From Collinsella sp. OM04-5 (lineage in GTDB: Bacteria > Actinomycetota > Coriobacteriia > Coriobacteriales > Coriobacteriaceae): a DNA stretch of 64,000 bases. The notes under the pieces are model-generated. The model ran no database searches. It was not told the DNA's origin and worked only from the letters and a program-made list of their open reading frames with translations. Shown one piece after another: positions 43,925 to 52,571 of the stretch (positions within the stretch are counted from its first letter, which is position 1; each line of letters begins with the position of its first letter). The position numbers and the translations under genes were made by a program. The stretch lies in the NCBI RefSeq assembly GCF_003439125.1, contig NZ_QSUU01000005.1, positions 92,924 to 156,923 of the forward strand, written 5' to 3'.

Positions 43925-44161
43925 CTAGTGGCTGTGCGGGCAGTTGGCGCAGCAGCCACTCGTGGCGCTGGTGCTGGAGCCGCCGCTTCGCTGGTCGGTG
44001 TTGTAGAAGCCGCTGCCCTCAAACTTGATGCCGCTGGCCGAGAACGTCTTGGCGGCCGGAGCGCCGCAGTTGGGGCACACGACCTCGGGGGTCTCGGACA
44101 TGGGATGCTCAACCTCAAACACGTTGCCGCAGCTCGAGCACTTGTAATCGTAGCGCGCCAT
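43925..44161 (-). CDS. FmdB-family putative regulatory zinc-ribbon protein
   Basis: 78 aa. ARYDYKCSSCGNVFEVEHP followed by VVCPNCGAPAAKTFSASGIKFEGSGFY is the FmdB/CxxC-CxxC zinc-ribbon pattern with four Cys ligands. The C-terminus has a second Cys/His-rich stretch (GCCANCPHSH) that might bind another metal. The family is small and mostly uncharacterised. It may be co-transcribed with the glucan-degrading fusion gene upstream, although a hairpin at 44184-44205 lies between them. Confidence 0.85.
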   Translation of the reverse strand: MARYDYKCSSCGNVFEVEHPMSETPEVVCPNCGAPAAKTFSASGIKFEGSGFYNTDQRSGGSSTSATSGCCANCPHSH

Positions 44162-44183
44162 AATACTTCCTTTTCAGCACAAA

Positions 44184-44205
44184 GCGGGCAGATTACTCTG
44201 CCCGC
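44184..44205 (-). terminator. Hairpin after the GH13-GH77 gene
   Basis: 9-bp stem GCGGGCAGA/TCTGCCCGC with a 4-nt loop, followed on the minus strand by TTTG. Weak U tract, so partial termination is possible. On the plus strand it is followed by AAAAA. Confidence 0.6.
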
Positions 44206-44249
44206 AAAAATTCAAACGTCTGTAACTGTACCCTATATCGGGCGTTTTA

Positions 44250-47200
44250 TCACGCTTCGCCCCAGAATCTATGCGTGTTGCGCAGGAGCTGTGCGGTTTT
44301 GCTCTCGGCGGCCGCAACGTCGGCCTCGTCAGCCTGCCAGGTCCAGTTGCCCGTGGCCACGCCCGGTACGTTCATGCGCGCGTCGTCGCCCAGCCCCAGG
44401 ACATCCTGCAGCGGCATCATCACCAGGGGAGCGTCGCTTGTCAGCGCGTCACTCATCAGCTTGGCTGCCACCTCAACACCGCTCGGCTCGTCGCCGCCCG
44501 CAAAGGAGCGCGTGCACCAACCCGCGAGCGTCGACGTGTCGTGAGTCGATGTGTACAGGATCTTGCCGGGCGTAGGGTGCACGCCGCAACGAACGTCGTA
44601 ATCGCTAAACTCCAGTACGTCCATACCGGGGAAGCCGCAAGTCGAAGCCATGGCGCGAACACCGGGCGTCAGGTAGCCCAGGTCCTCGGCGATAAAGTTG
44701 AGCGGCCCCAGCTCGTCATAGGCGGTCTGGAACAGGTCCTTGCCCGGGCCTGCCAGCCAACGCCCGTCGGCGCAGGCCTTACCCGCGGGAATGCTAAAGT
44801 AGCTGTGGAAGCCCAGGAAGTGATCCAGGCGCACGCGGTCGTAGAGCGAAAATGCACGACGCAGGCGATCCATCCACCAGCTATAGCCGTTCTGCTTCAT
44901 GTGGTCCCAGCGGAACGTCGGGTTGCCCCACACCTGGCCCTCGGGCGCAAAGTTGTCGGGCGGCGCACCGGAGATCTCGATTGCCTTACCGGTATCGGAC
45001 AACCAGAAGTTCTCGGGCTCGCTCCACGCGTCGGCCGAATCGTCGGACACGTACATAGGGATATCGCCGATGACCTCGATGCCCTTCTTGTGCGCATAGT
45101 TCATGAGCTCGCACCAGGCCAGGTCAAAGCGGTACTGCATGTACGCCTGAAGCTCGGCCTCGTCGTGGAAGCGCTTGTCGTCGATCAGATGCTCGTTGTA
45201 GCGCGCGACATCTGCCGGCCAATCGTGGCGCGATTCGCCCTCAAAGTACTTTTTGACGGCCATGTAGACGCAGTACTTCTCGAGCCAATCGGCATTGCGA
45301 TGTTTAAACGCGGTGTACAGCGGATCGGCATCCTCGCCGCCGCGGGCCTTCCAGGTCTCAAAGTCGGCTGCCAGCTCCTCGTGGCTCTCGGGCAGCAGGT
45401 CGATATTGCCTGCAAAGGCCGAAGGACCGGCGTAAGGGGAGCGGAAGAAGTCCGTGGGGTTGACAGGCAGGACCTGCCAGTAGCGCATGCCCATAGCGGC
45501 CAGATGATCGATAAAACGACGCGTGGGCGCACCGATTGTGCCGGGGTTGCCGTCGTCAGTCGGCACCGAGGTGATGTGGCACACAACGCCCGCACCGTGA
45601 TCGAGCGGCTCCTGCAGGCGCTGCTCGGCGTGGTGATAGATGATCGACGACCCCAGCGGATACAGATCGAGCGTGACCGTACCATTGTGGATCTCGCACT
45701 CGTGACCGCTGATCACGTCGCTCGCGCATTCGCCGAGCGCTGGAATCGTCACGCGGTGCGAATTGCGCAGGCTGCGGTTGATGATAACCGTCGCGGACTC
45801 GCCATCCTTGCCCGTGCGGTTGTATGCCAGTACCTCGTCGTTGAGCGCGAAGGCCTTGATCTCGCCGTCGATCATAAATGGCAGAGCGCGGCGCACAGCA
45901 GATGCGTTCTTGACGATCGCGAACGTATCGAAGTCGTGCAGGTCTTCCTTCAAAGGCAGCGTGCGGCGATTGCCCGGATCGGTCAGGCCCTCCAAGCCGT
46001 ACTCATCGCCGTAGTAGATTGAAGGCACACCGGGGAAGGTCATCTGCATGAGCGTGGCGAGCCAAAAACGGCTCTTGGCCAGGCCCATCGAGTTCTCGTC
46101 CAGGCGCCATTTGCTGCGCTCGCACTCGGGCAGCTGCGACTCGTCGGGGCCGCCGCCGAGCACCGAGATGATGCGCGGACGGTCGTGGCTCGAAAGCAGA
46201 TTAAGTGCGCAGGACAGGGCCTCACGGGGATAGTTCTCGCGCAGGGTTTCGATATCCTCGGCTGCCTGGTAGGCGTTCTTGTAGCCCATCAAAAAGCCGA
46301 TGACCATGTCACGGAAGGGGTAATCCATAGCAGAGTCCAGCTCGGAGCCCTGCAGGTAGCGGCGCAGATGACCGTAGCTAATCTTGTTGGAGGCGTCTTC
46401 CCAGACTTCGCCGAGCAACAGTGCATCAGGCTTTTCGGCAAGTACGGCCTTCTTGATCTCGGCCAGAAAGGCGTCGGAAAGCTCGTCAGCGACGTCCAGA
46501 CGCCAACCATGGGCACCGGCGCGCAGCCATTTGCGGATCACGCCGTCCTTGCCCAGGAGCTTCTCGCGCACCAGCTCGGACTTCTCGTTGATGGCTGGCA
46601 TGTTGCCAACGCCCCACCAGCAGTCGTACGAGCCGTCCTCGTGGAAGGTAAACGCATCGCGCCACGGCGAATCCTCGCTCTGCCAGGCACCCACGCCGGG
46701 GTAGTTGCCGTAGCGGTTGAAATAGATCGAGTCATCGCCTGTGTGGTTGAAGACACCGTCCAGGATGATGGAGATGCCCAGCTTCTCGGCTGCCTGGCAC
46801 AGCTCGGTAAAGTCCTGCTCGATGCCCAGAATCGGGTCGATCTTGGTGTAGTCGGCCGTGTCGTAGCGGTGGTTGCTCGCGGCTTCAAAGATGGGGTTGA
46901 AGTAGATGGCCGTAAAGCCCAGCTCGGCGATGCGGGGCAGGTCTTCCTGGATGCCCTTGAGCGAGCCGCCGTAGAAGTCCCATGTCTTGATGGAGCCGTC
47001 CTCGGCACGCTCGTACACGGGCGGCTCGTTCCAGTCCTCGACCATGCGGCGCTGGATTCCGTTGCGCGGTTTTTCGACCTCGGCCAGCGTGCGCTCGCGC
47101 CAGTGCTCGTCGCGGGCATAGCGGTCGGGGAAGATCTGGTACACCATGCCGCGCTCGTACCAGGCGGGGCGGTTGTCGCGGTGCTTATAGACGGTGATCT

Positions 47201-47546
47201 GGAACGAAGGTACCTCGGCGTAGTCGTAGGTTACGCCTTCGCCGCCGGTGCGGCCCTGCGGTGCGCCCAGGCGAACCTCGGGCTGGCCCTCGATATTGCA
47301 GATAAAGCTGTACCAGATAAGACAGGGCTCGGTACACTCAAGCTCTACGGAAAATATGCCGTCGCCTTCATGCGTCATGGGATACCGAGACTCGCCGATC
47401 TCATCGACCCAGGTGCGCAGGGTGAGCGTTGCCTGGTTGGGGTCGGCATCCTCCAAGATCACCGAGAGCGAAACGGAAGTGCCAGTGGTAACAGCGCCAA
47501 ACGGAGTGCGAAACTGCGGCAGGCGGCTGTTGTGTATCAATCTCAT
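44250..47546 (-). CDS. Bifunctional GH13 alpha-amylase/neopullulanase-like and GH77 4-alpha-glucanotransferase fusion
   Basis: 1098 aa in one uninterrupted frame. Residues about 1-125 form an N-terminal beta domain as in neopullulanases. The GH13 barrel follows (MVYQIFPDRYARDE; nucleophile Asp351 in GWRLDVADE, acid Glu380 in LLLGEVWEDA, LLSSHDRPR). A C-terminal beta domain ends near 640. From about 650 an MalQ domain begins with CHITSVPTDDGNPGTIG, with nucleophile Asp908 in RLDHFLGFHSY, acid Glu954 in FIAEDLGYL, and STHDTSTLAGW. Together the halves could hydrolyse and rearrange alpha-1,4 (perhaps alpha-1,6) glucans during glycogen or maltodextrin turnover. No signal peptide, so cytoplasmic. 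No strong ribosome site precedes ATG 47546; a TGGTAAAACG-type site lies 125 bp upstream. Confidence 0.9.
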   Translation of the reverse strand: MRLIHNSRLPQFRTPFGAVTTGTSVSLSVILEDADPNQATLTLRTWVDEIGESRYPMTHEGDGIFSVELECTEPCLIWYSFICNIEGQPEVRLGAPQGRTGGEGVTYDYAEVPSFQITVYKHRDNRPAWYERGMVYQIFPDRYARDEHWRERTLAEVEKPRNGIQRRMVEDWNEPPVYERAEDGSIKTWDFYGGSLKGIQEDLPRIAELGFTAIYFNPIFEAASNHRYDTADYTKIDPILGIEQDFTELCQAAEKLGISIILDGVFNHTGDDSIYFNRYGNYPGVGAWQSEDSPWRDAFTFHEDGSYDCWWGVGNMPAINEKSELVREKLLGKDGVIRKWLRAGAHGWRLDVADELSDAFLAEIKKAVLAEKPDALLLGEVWEDASNKISYGHLRRYLQGSELDSAMDYPFRDMVIGFLMGYKNAYQAAEDIETLRENYPREALSCALNLLSSHDRPRIISVLGGGPDESQLPECERSKWRLDENSMGLAKSRFWLATLMQMTFPGVPSIYYGDEYGLEGLTDPGNRRTLPLKEDLHDFDTFAIVKNASAVRRALPFMIDGEIKAFALNDEVLAYNRTGKDGESATVIINRSLRNSHRVTIPALGECASDVISGHECEIHNGTVTLDLYPLGSSIIYHHAEQRLQEPLDHGAGVVCHITSVPTDDGNPGTIGAPTRRFIDHLAAMGMRYWQVLPVNPTDFFRSPYAGPSAFAGNIDLLPESHEELAADFETWKARGGEDADPLYTAFKHRNADWLEKYCVYMAVKKYFEGESRHDWPADVARYNEHLIDDKRFHDEAELQAYMQYRFDLAWCELMNYAHKKGIEVIGDIPMYVSDDSADAWSEPENFWLSDTGKAIEISGAPPDNFAPEGQVWGNPTFRWDHMKQNGYSWWMDRLRRAFSLYDRVRLDHFLGFHSYFSIPAGKACADGRWLAGPGKDLFQTAYDELGPLNFIAEDLGYLTPGVRAMASTCGFPGMDVLEFSDYDVRCGVHPTPGKILYTSTHDTSTLAGWCTRSFAGGDEPSGVEVAAKLMSDALTSDAPLVMMPLQDVLGLGDDARMNVPGVATGNWTWQADEADVAAAESKTAQLLRNTHRFWGEA

Positions 47547-47672
47547 AGTACGGTCCAGTTCAATAGAATCATGGCCTGCTGGCCATGGGCTTTACGCACA
47601 GGATGTAAGTATATCTGTTGTACACAGGCTGTATAAACAACATCCGTTTACCATCGGCGAACGGTTGTCCTA

Positions 47673-47690
47673 GAAAATCGTTTTACCAAC
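47673..47690. promoter_or_regulatory. Candidate operator upstream of the GH13-GH77 gene
   Basis: The minus strand reads GTTGGTAAAACGATTTTC (47690-47673), nearly the same as TTTGGTAAAACGTTTTTAG ahead of the HAD gene (57635-57653). A second, weaker TGGTAAACGG half-like site occurs at about 47653-47644 (minus). The AAAACG-TTTT-like dyad is typical of LacI-family sugar regulators; no such regulator gene is in the window. Confidence 0.5.
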
Positions 47691-47701
47691 TATCCACAGA
47701 G

Positions 47702-47728
47702 AAGGGGCGCCCGGTTGGAGCGCCCCTT
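47702..47728 (-). terminator. Hairpin after glgA
   Basis: 9-bp stem AAGGGGCGC/GCGCCCCTT (47702-47710, 47720-47728) between the glgA stop and the next gene's leader. The T tract is poor, so read-through into the next gene is possible. Confidence 0.55.
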
Positions 47729-47764
47729 ACTTATGGTTTGATGAGGTTTTGGATCGTCTGTGGG

Positions 47765-50092
47765 CTAGCGGCGCTTGCGGGTGGCCGTTGCCTTGCGGAC
47801 GGACGTCTTCTTGGACGGCGCTTTTTTCTCGGTCGCGGCGGCGGGGGAGACCGGGGGCTCCTTGGCGGGTTCGACCTTAGGCTCGGCCTTTGCCGTAGCC
47901 TTCGGAGCGGTTTTCGGTGCCGGCTTGGGCTTTGCCTCGGGCTTGGGCTCCTCTTTGACGGCGGCGGGCTTAGCCTCTGCCTTGGCAGCTGCGGCCTTGG
48001 TCGTGGACTTCTTGGCCGTCGTCGTTGCGCGCTTGCGCGTGGTGGTCTTGGCGGTCGGCTTGGCCTCGACAGCTGCCTTGGCCTTAGGCTCGGCGGCTGC
48101 CTCCTTAACCTTGACGGCGGGCTTTGTGGCAGCCTTCGGAGCGGCCTTGGTCGCAGTAGCCTTGGCGGCCGTCGACTTCGTTGCCGTGGTCTTCTTGGCA
48201 GCTGTTACCTTCTTGGCGGTCGTTGTCGCCTTCTTGGCAGCGGTCTTTGCCGGAGCCTTGGCGGCCGGCTTGGCCTCAGCGATCTCGGCCTTTACCTCAG
48301 GAGCGACCTCGGGTTCGGCGGCCTTCTTGGCAGCTGCGGTGGTGCGCTTGCGCGAGGTCGTTGTCTTGACAGCGGTGGTCTTGGTTGCCGTCGCTTTGGC
48401 CGCTGTGGCCTTCTTAGCCGTCGTCTTACGAGTCGTGGTCTTCTTAGCTGCAGGCTTCGCAGCTGGCTTGACCTCGGACTCTGCCTCAGGAGCAGCCTCA
48501 GCCTTCACCTCAGACTCGGCCGTAACGGGCTCAGCTTCAACCGGCTTCTCTTCGGCCTTGGGCTCCTCAGCGGCCACCGGCTCAGCAACAGCCTCAGGCT
48601 CGTCGACAACAGCCAGCGGGCGCTCGATCTCCGGGTGCATAAAGAAGTACAGATCCAGATACTTGTCTGCCGAGCGCGTCCAGCTAAAGTCCTGGCTCAT
48701 GGCCTGCGTGACCAGCTGGTTCCAAGCGTCGCGGTTATCCCAGAACAGGCGCGCTGCGCGGAAGACCGCGTCGCCCATCTCGTCGCCGTTAAAGTTGCTA
48801 AACGAGAAGCCCGTGCCCTCGCCGGTAAACTCGTTATACGGGATCACGGTGTCCTTCAGGCCACCGGTCTCGCGCACGATGGGCAGCGTACCGTAGCGCA
48901 TGGCGATGATCTGCGACAGGCCGCAGGGCTCAAACTTCGAAGGCATCAGGAACATATCGGCGCCAGCGTACATGCGCTGCGACAGCGCCGGATCGAACTC
49001 GATGCGCGCGGCCATGGTGCCGGGGTACTTGTCCTGGAAGTAGCGCAGGCCGTCCTCGTAGTCGCGGTCGCCGGTACCCAGCACGGCCACCTGAACGCCG
49101 CCTGCCAGGATGCGGTCGAGCGCGTACATGACCAGGTCCATGCCCTTTTGGCGCGTCAGGCGCGTGACCATCACCATGAGCGGACGGTCGTCGCGAACCT
49201 CGAGCCCCAGTTCCTCCTGCAGCTTGGCCTTGCACACGGCCTTGCCGGAACGGTCCTCCACGGTGTAGTTGGCGGCAATGCGCTTGTCGGTCGCCGGATC
49301 AAAGCCCGCGACGTCGATGCCATTCAAAATGCCCTGCAGCGCATAGGAGCGCTCGCGCAGCACACCGTCCAGGCCCTCGCCAAACTCGGGCGTCTGGATC
49401 TCGTTGGCATAGGTGGGGCTCACCGTGGTAATGGCGTCGGCATAGCGAAGCGCGCCCAGCATGTAGTTGACGCTGCAAGCGTCGCAACGCAGCTGTGAGG
49501 CGGCCGCGGGAATATGCGCCACACCCAGGATGTCCTCCATCACGGTGTCGCTAAACTGGCCCTGGAACGCCACGTTGTGGATCGAGAACACGGTCTTGAC
49601 GCGGTCGTACAGCGGCAGGCCCTGGTAGAACTCGCGTAAGAACACTGGTGCCAGCGCCGTCTGCCAGTCGTTGCAATGCAGGATGTCGCACTCAAAGCCG
49701 GCCGGCAGGTGCTGCAGGCTCTCGGTGATGGCCTTGGAGAAGAACGCGAAGCGCTCGCCGTCGTCAAAAAAGCCGTACGGATAGTCGCGCGCAAAGTAGC
49801 GCTCGTTGTCCACGAACATATAGGTGACGCCGTCGCGCTCGAGTTTCTCAAGCCCGCAGTACTCGTTTCGCCAGCCTAGGCTCACGTAAAAGTCGGCAAA
49901 GTGCTCCATCTGCGCCTTGTACTCGTCCTTGATGGTGGCGTACTTGGGCACCATCACGATAACCTCGGCGCCGGCGCGCACAAGCGCCGCAGGCAGCGAG
50001 CCCGCCACGTCACCCAGGCCACCGGTCTTTACAAACGGTGCGCACTCGGCCGAGGCAAACACGATCTGCATCTTTTTGCTGGAATCAGCCAT
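47765..50092 (-). CDS. glgA: Glycogen synthase with a long histone-H1-like C-terminal tail
   Basis: 775 aa. Residues 1 to about 490 are a GT5 glycogen synthase: SAECAPFVKTGGLGDVAGSLPAAL at the N-terminus (KTGGLGD from residue 22), LHCNDWQTAL, and the C-terminal lobe with PSKFEPCGLSQIIAMRYG. Bacterial GlgA normally ends near 480. Here a further 285 residues follow: first a Glu/Pro-rich acidic stretch, then a strongly basic Lys/Ala/Thr/Pro region with many AAKKT, TTTRK and KAAPK units, like histone H1 C-terminal domains. GGGAGA precedes ATG 50092; ATG 50104 has no ribosome site. Last of five glg genes in order B-P-C-D-A. The tail could bind polyanions, glycogen-bound phosphate or nucleic acid; this is inference. 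Confidence 0.92.
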   Translation of the reverse strand: MADSSKKMQIVFASAECAPFVKTGGLGDVAGSLPAALVRAGAEVIVMVPKYATIKDEYKAQMEHFADFYVSLGWRNEYCGLEKLERDGVTYMFVDNERYFARDYPYGFFDDGERFAFFSKAITESLQHLPAGFECDILHCNDWQTALAPVFLREFYQGLPLYDRVKTVFSIHNVAFQGQFSDTVMEDILGVAHIPAAASQLRCDACSVNYMLGALRYADAITTVSPTYANEIQTPEFGEGLDGVLRERSYALQGILNGIDVAGFDPATDKRIAANYTVEDRSGKAVCKAKLQEELGLEVRDDRPLMVMVTRLTRQKGMDLVMYALDRILAGGVQVAVLGTGDRDYEDGLRYFQDKYPGTMAARIEFDPALSQRMYAGADMFLMPSKFEPCGLSQIIAMRYGTLPIVRETGGLKDTVIPYNEFTGEGTGFSFSNFNGDEMGDAVFRAARLFWDNRDAWNQLVTQAMSQDFSWTRSADKYLDLYFFMHPEIERPLAVVDEPEAVAEPVAAEEPKAEEKPVEAEPVTAESEVKAEAAPEAESEVKPAAKPAAKKTTTRKTTAKKATAAKATATKTTAVKTTTSRKRTTAAAKKAAEPEVAPEVKAEIAEAKPAAKAPAKTAAKKATTTAKKVTAAKKTTATKSTAAKATATKAAPKAATKPAVKVKEAAAEPKAKAAVEAKPTAKTTTRKRATTTAKKSTTKAAAAKAEAKPAAVKEEPKPEAKPKPAPKTAPKATAKAEPKVEPAKEPPVSPAAATEKKAPSKKTSVRKATATRKRR

Positions 50093-50116
50093 ATTGTCTC
50101 CCATGTTGCAATTCGA

Positions 50117-50150
50117 GAATAGCCGCCTGGCGCTAACCGGGCGGCTATTC
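50117..50150 (-). terminator. Hairpin between glgD and glgA
   Basis: 11-bp stem GAATAGCCGCC/GGCGGCTATTC in the 90-bp spacer. On the minus strand it is followed by only a few T, so it may be an intra-operon processing hairpin. Confidence 0.5.
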
Positions 50151-50182
50151 TACATTTTACGAGCGATGTTGCGGTGCCAACG

Positions 50183-51310
50183 TTAACGTACGATGGTGGT
50201 GTCGGAAGTTAACGGAGCCTTGCCCAGCACCAGGATGTTCTCGGGCGTGCCGCGAAGCTCGGTGTTGGTGGGGACCACGTTGTTCTTGTCCAGAATGGCG
50301 TTCTCAACGCGTGCGCCGCTCTTGATGATGCAGCTCTGGTTGATGATCGAGTTGGTCACCGAAGCGCCTTCCTCGACCACGACGCCGCGCGACAGGATCG
50401 AGTTACGCACGGTGCCCTTGATGATGCAGCCGGCCGAGATGATCGAGTTGCACGCGTGGCTGCCGGTCGCATAGCGCGAAGGCGGCACGTCGTGAGCCTT
50501 GGTCAGGATCGGGCGCTCGGGGTCAAAGAGCTGATCGGCCACGGTCTGGTCGAGCAGGTCCATGCTGCGGCGGTACAGTGACTTCTCGCTAAACACGCCC
50601 ACGACCTCGCCCTTGTACTCGTAGCTGCACACGTCGATGTTGCCAAAGTCGCCCTGAAGTGCCTCGAGTAGGTCCAGATAGTCGGCAGCCTGGTAGTGGT
50701 CGATGATCTCGAGCAGCGTATCGCGGTTGACGATGCAGCAGTCCATAGAGGCGTTGTCGCCGTACACGACGCCAGCGCTCACGCCCGTCAGGCGGCCGTT
50801 CTCGTTTATTTCGAGTTTGGTCTCGTCATCGACGTTGCGCGTGGCCTTGCAGTACACCACGGTCATCTGGGCGCCGGAGTTCTCGTGCGCGTCGATGATG
50901 GTGTTGAGATCCATGTTAAAGATGATGTTGGTGCCCATCATCACGACATAGGGCTTATCCGAGCGCTGGAACAGCGTCTTGTTGGAGATGATGTCGCGCA
51001 GCAGGAAGCGCATGCCACCCTTGGTGGTGCCATACGCGTTGCCGGGCACCATGAACAGGCCGCCCTTCTTGCGGTCCAAGCCCCAGTCCTTGCCCGAGCC
51101 CACGTGGTCGATCAGCGAGCGGTAGTTTCCCGGCATGACGACGCCGACGGTCTTAATGCCGGCATTCATCATGTTGGACAGCGGGAAGTCGATCAGGCGG
51201 TAGCGGCCCAAAAAAGGAACGGACGCGATGGGGCGGTCCTTGAGCAGCACGCTGCCGTAGGTCGAAGAGTAGTTAGCGGTGATATAACCGATGGCCTTGC
51301 GATTGATCAT
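50183..51310 (-). CDS. glgD: Glucose-1-phosphate adenylyltransferase, GlgD subunit
   Basis: 375 aa. Non-catalytic or regulatory partner of GlgC in ADP-glucose synthesis. The N-terminal nucleotidyltransferase fold keeps VPFLGRYRLIDFPLSNMMNAGI, but the usual GGxGxRL loop is replaced by ANYSSTYGSVLL, as typical of GlgD. MMGTNIIFNMDL replaces the GDHLYRMDY block. A C-terminal left-handed beta-helix (NSIISAGCIIKGTVRNSIL) is present. The start at 51310 follows GGAAGGGGGA. It starts 5 bp after the glgC stop. Confidence 0.93.
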   Translation of the reverse strand: MINRKAIGYITANYSSTYGSVLLKDRPIASVPFLGRYRLIDFPLSNMMNAGIKTVGVVMPGNYRSLIDHVGSGKDWGLDRKKGGLFMVPGNAYGTTKGGMRFLLRDIISNKTLFQRSDKPYVVMMGTNIIFNMDLNTIIDAHENSGAQMTVVYCKATRNVDDETKLEINENGRLTGVSAGVVYGDNASMDCCIVNRDTLLEIIDHYQAADYLDLLEALQGDFGNIDVCSYEYKGEVVGVFSEKSLYRRSMDLLDQTVADQLFDPERPILTKAHDVPPSRYATGSHACNSIISAGCIIKGTVRNSILSRGVVVEEGASVTNSIINQSCIIKSGARVENAILDKNNVVPTNTELRGTPENILVLGKAPLTSDTTIVR

Positions 51311-51314
51311 CGGA

Positions 51315-52463
51315 TCATTCCCCCTTCCCGATAACGACGTCATTTCCAACGACGGCCGTATCCTTGGTGGTATCGACAGAGCCGAGCTTCACGCCCTCTT
51401 CGACCGTGGAGTTCTCGCCCAAAATTGCGCGGCAGATGTGCGCGCCGCTCTTAACGTGCGCACCCGGCAGCAGCACGGAGTCCTCGACCACGGCGCGTTC
51501 TTCGATGATGACATCGGTCGAAAGGATCGAGTGGCGAGCGGTGCCGTAAATCTTGCAGCCGTTGGAGACCAGGCAGTCGTCCAGGCGGCCGTCCGGGCCA
51601 ATGTAGTGCGGCGGACGCGTGGTGATGTTGGACATGATGGGGAAGTGCTTGTCGAACAGATCGAACTCGGGGTTGTTGCCCAGCAGGTCCATCGAGGTCT
51701 CGTGGAAGCTGGCGATGGTGCCGACGTCCTTCCAAAAGCCGTGGAACTCGTAGCTGTACAGGCGCTTGCCCTCGCCGAGCAGCTTGGGGATGATGTCCTT
51801 GCCAAAGTCGTGGCTCGAGCGCTGGTCCAGAGCATCCTCCTCGAGCGCCTCGATCAGCACGTCTGCCGAGAAGATGTAGATGCCCATGGACGCGAGGTTC
51901 GAATCGGGCTTATCGGGCTTCTCGGTGAACTTGGTGATGCGGCCGTCCTCGGGATCGGTGGTCAGGATGCCAAAGCGGCTGGCCTCCTCCCACGGCACGG
52001 GCATAACGCTCACCGTGAGGTCGGCGTTGTTCTCAATGTGCGTCTTGAGCATCTTGCGGTAGTCCATGCGATACAGGTGATCGCCCGAAAGAATCAGGAC
52101 GTACTTGGGGTCGTTAGCCTTGATGTAGTCGAGGTTCTGCGTAATGGCGTCGGCCGTGCCCGCATACCAGGCGCCACCGGTCTGCGTCTCGTACGGCGGC
52201 AGGATCGACACGCCGCCATCGCGGCTGTCCAGATCCCAAGCCTCGCCGGATCCCACGTAGGCATGCAGCAGGTAGGGGCGGTACTGCGTCAGAACGCCCA
52301 CCGTGTCGATGCCCGAGTTGGAGCAGTTAGAGAGCGAAAAGTCTATAATGCGGAACTTGCCACCAAAGCTAACCGCCGGCTTAGCGATCTTTTGGGTGAG
52401 TGCCCCCAATCGGCTGCCCTGTCCTCCTGCGAGGAGCATCGCGATGCATTCTTTCTTACTCAT
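51315..52463 (-). CDS. glgC: Glucose-1-phosphate adenylyltransferase, catalytic subunit
   Basis: 382 aa. Forms ADP-glucose, the donor for glycogen synthase. [22 protein letters not shown] is the nucleotide-binding loop, [16 protein letters not shown] and [16 protein letters not shown] are GlgC blocks, [13 protein letters not shown] carries the metal Asp, and [12 protein letters not shown] follows. The beta-helix C-terminus is intact. With GlgD it should form the heterotetramer seen in firmicutes that carry both genes. The ribosome site AGAAGGAG is 7-8 bp before ATG. Confidence 0.96.
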   Translation of the reverse strand: MSKKECIAMLLAGGQGSRLGALTQKIAKPAVSFGGKFRIIDFSLSNCSNSGIDTVGVLTQYRPYLLHAYVGSGEAWDLDSRDGGVSILPPYETQTGGAWYAGTADAITQNLDYIKANDPKYVLILSGDHLYRMDYRKMLKTHIENNADLTVSVMPVPWEEASRFGILTTDPEDGRITKFTEKPDKPDSNLASMGIYIFSADVLIEALEEDALDQRSSHDFGKDIIPKLLGEGKRLYSYEFHGFWKDVGTIASFHETSMDLLGNNPEFDLFDKHFPIMSNITTRPPHYIGPDGRLDDCLVSNGCKIYGTARHSILSTDVIIEERAVVEDSVLLPGAHVKSGAHICRAILGENSTVEEGVKLGSVDTTKDTAVVGNDVVIGKGE

Positions 52464-52503
52464 CGATTTCTCCTTCTGTCATCGATGTTCCTAAACCCAT
52501 TAG

Positions 52504-52534
52504 CGACGGGCGCGGCGCTCGGTCGCGCCCGTCG
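52504..52534 (-). other. Intercistronic hairpin between glgP and glgC
   Basis: 11-bp stem CGACGGGCGCG/CGCGCCCGTCG with a 9-nt loop, 38 bp after the glgP stop and 40 bp before the glgC start. No T run; probably processing or stability. Confidence 0.5.
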
Positions 52535-52571
52535 AGTAATGCCGTGCTGGCATAAGGGAGCTCGCGCGCCT

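Noticed and set aside
44271..47636. Long plus-strand frames opposite the GH13-GH77 gene
   Set aside because: Antisense shadows; the minus-strand frame has two complete catalytic domains.
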